A stretch of 8,231 nt of DNA from Achromobacter sp. GTDB taxonomy: Bacteria > Pseudomonadota > Gammaproteobacteria > Burkholderiales > Burkholderiaceae_B. A program made the translations under genes and the position numbers. The stretch lies in the NCBI GenBank assembly GCA_003454835.1, contig DMTA01000016.1, forward strand, positions 1,814 through 10,044. Reading direction: 5' to 3'. The notes under the pieces are model-generated. The model did no database searches, was not told the DNA's origin, and saw only the letters and a list, made by a program, of their open reading frames with translations. This document shows, piece by piece, positions 8,058 through 8,231 of this stretch (position 1 is the first letter of the stretch; the number at the start of each line of letters is the position of its first letter).

Positions 8058-8149
8058 CCCGAGCGCCGCCCCGGACGCATCGTCCGCGCAAGCCCCGCCG
8101 GCAAGCACATCGACGCATTTACCTCGCGGCCCTGCCGCCCCAAAAGAAC
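8058..8149 (+). other. glpR-glpD intercistronic gap with small hairpin
   Basis: The 92-bp gap contains a perfect 6-bp stem with a 3-nt loop (8072-8077 and 8081-8086, loop CAT). No T-run follows, so it is not an intrinsic terminator. Co-transcription of glpR and the next gene is therefore plausible. No convincing separate promoter is visible. Confidence 0.35.
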
Positions 8150-8231
8150 ATGAACCAACCCCACGCCCCCGTCACCCCGCCCGACCGCAACCGTCTTCTG
8201 AACACGCTGGACAACACGCATTCCTGGGACG
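8150..8231 (+). CDS. glpD: Probable aerobic glycerol-3-phosphate dehydrogenase, N-terminal fragment
   Basis: The ATG at 8150 opens a frame of 27 codons that runs off the right edge. No ATG or GTG lies in frame between the glpR stop and this codon, and the SD is poor (AAAAGAA). The fragment ends His-Ser-Trp-Asp. In beta- and gammaproteobacterial GlpD homologues a His-x-Trp-Asp stretch directly precedes the FAD-binding Gly-x-Gly-x-x-Gly strand, after an N-terminal tail like this one. GlpD would oxidise glycerol-3-phosphate to dihydroxyacetone phosphate at the inner membrane and pass electrons to quinone. That is the step expected beside glpR and a glycerol importer. The FAD motif itself lies outside the window, so the call rests on context and a short match. 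Confidence 0.6.
   Translation, partial: MNQPHAPVTPPDRNRLLNTLDNTHSWD

Noticed and set aside
8072..8086. Terminator between glpR and glpD
   Set aside because: The stem is only 6 bp and no T-run follows on either strand.

Overview
The window looks like chromosomal DNA of a high-GC betaproteobacterium, most likely Alcaligenaceae (Bordetella/Achromobacter type). I infer this from protein flavour and codon use; no database search was possible. It holds nearly all of a glycerol uptake and catabolism locus, plus part of an unrelated secreted hydrolase gene.

Layout: (1) Positions 3-842, minus strand: the first 280 codons of an exported serine alpha/beta-hydrolase, cut by the left edge. (2) Positions 937-967: a strong intrinsic terminator that ends the next operon. 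(3) Positions 992-7043, minus strand: a six-gene ABC importer operon read right to left. It encodes two ATPases (glpS, glpT), two permeases (glpP, glpQ), a small DUF2160 membrane protein (glpU) and a long periplasmic binding protein (glpV). glpS, glpT, glpP and glpQ are coupled by overlaps of 1, 4 and 8 nt. glpU follows after 27 bp. glpV follows after a structured 119-bp leader. (4) Positions 7044-7265: an AT-rich divergent control region with a large inverted repeat. (5) Positions 7266-8057, plus strand: glpR, a DeoR-family repressor. (6) Position 8150 to the edge, plus strand: the first 27 codons of what is probably glpD.

How it fits together: gene content and order match the glycerol transporter type described as GlpSTPQUV in Rhizobium leguminosarum. 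GlpV would capture glycerol in the periplasm, GlpPQ would form the channel and GlpST would hydrolyse ATP. A glycerol kinase, not in this window, would make glycerol-3-phosphate, which GlpD oxidises to dihydroxyacetone phosphate. GlpR would sense glycerol-3-phosphate and repress both divergent units.

The most striking observation is in the two ATPases. GlpS has lost the H-loop histidine (Thr189) and has an irregular Walker A. GlpT has lost the LSGGQ signature (LTADA). In a GlpS-GlpT heterodimer both defects fall in the same composite ATP site, leaving one consensus and one degenerate site. That arrangement is well known in asymmetric ABC exporters and CFTR but is rarely discussed for importers. 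A second point is the glpU-glpV leader, which contains mutually exclusive hairpins next to the glpV ribosome binding site.
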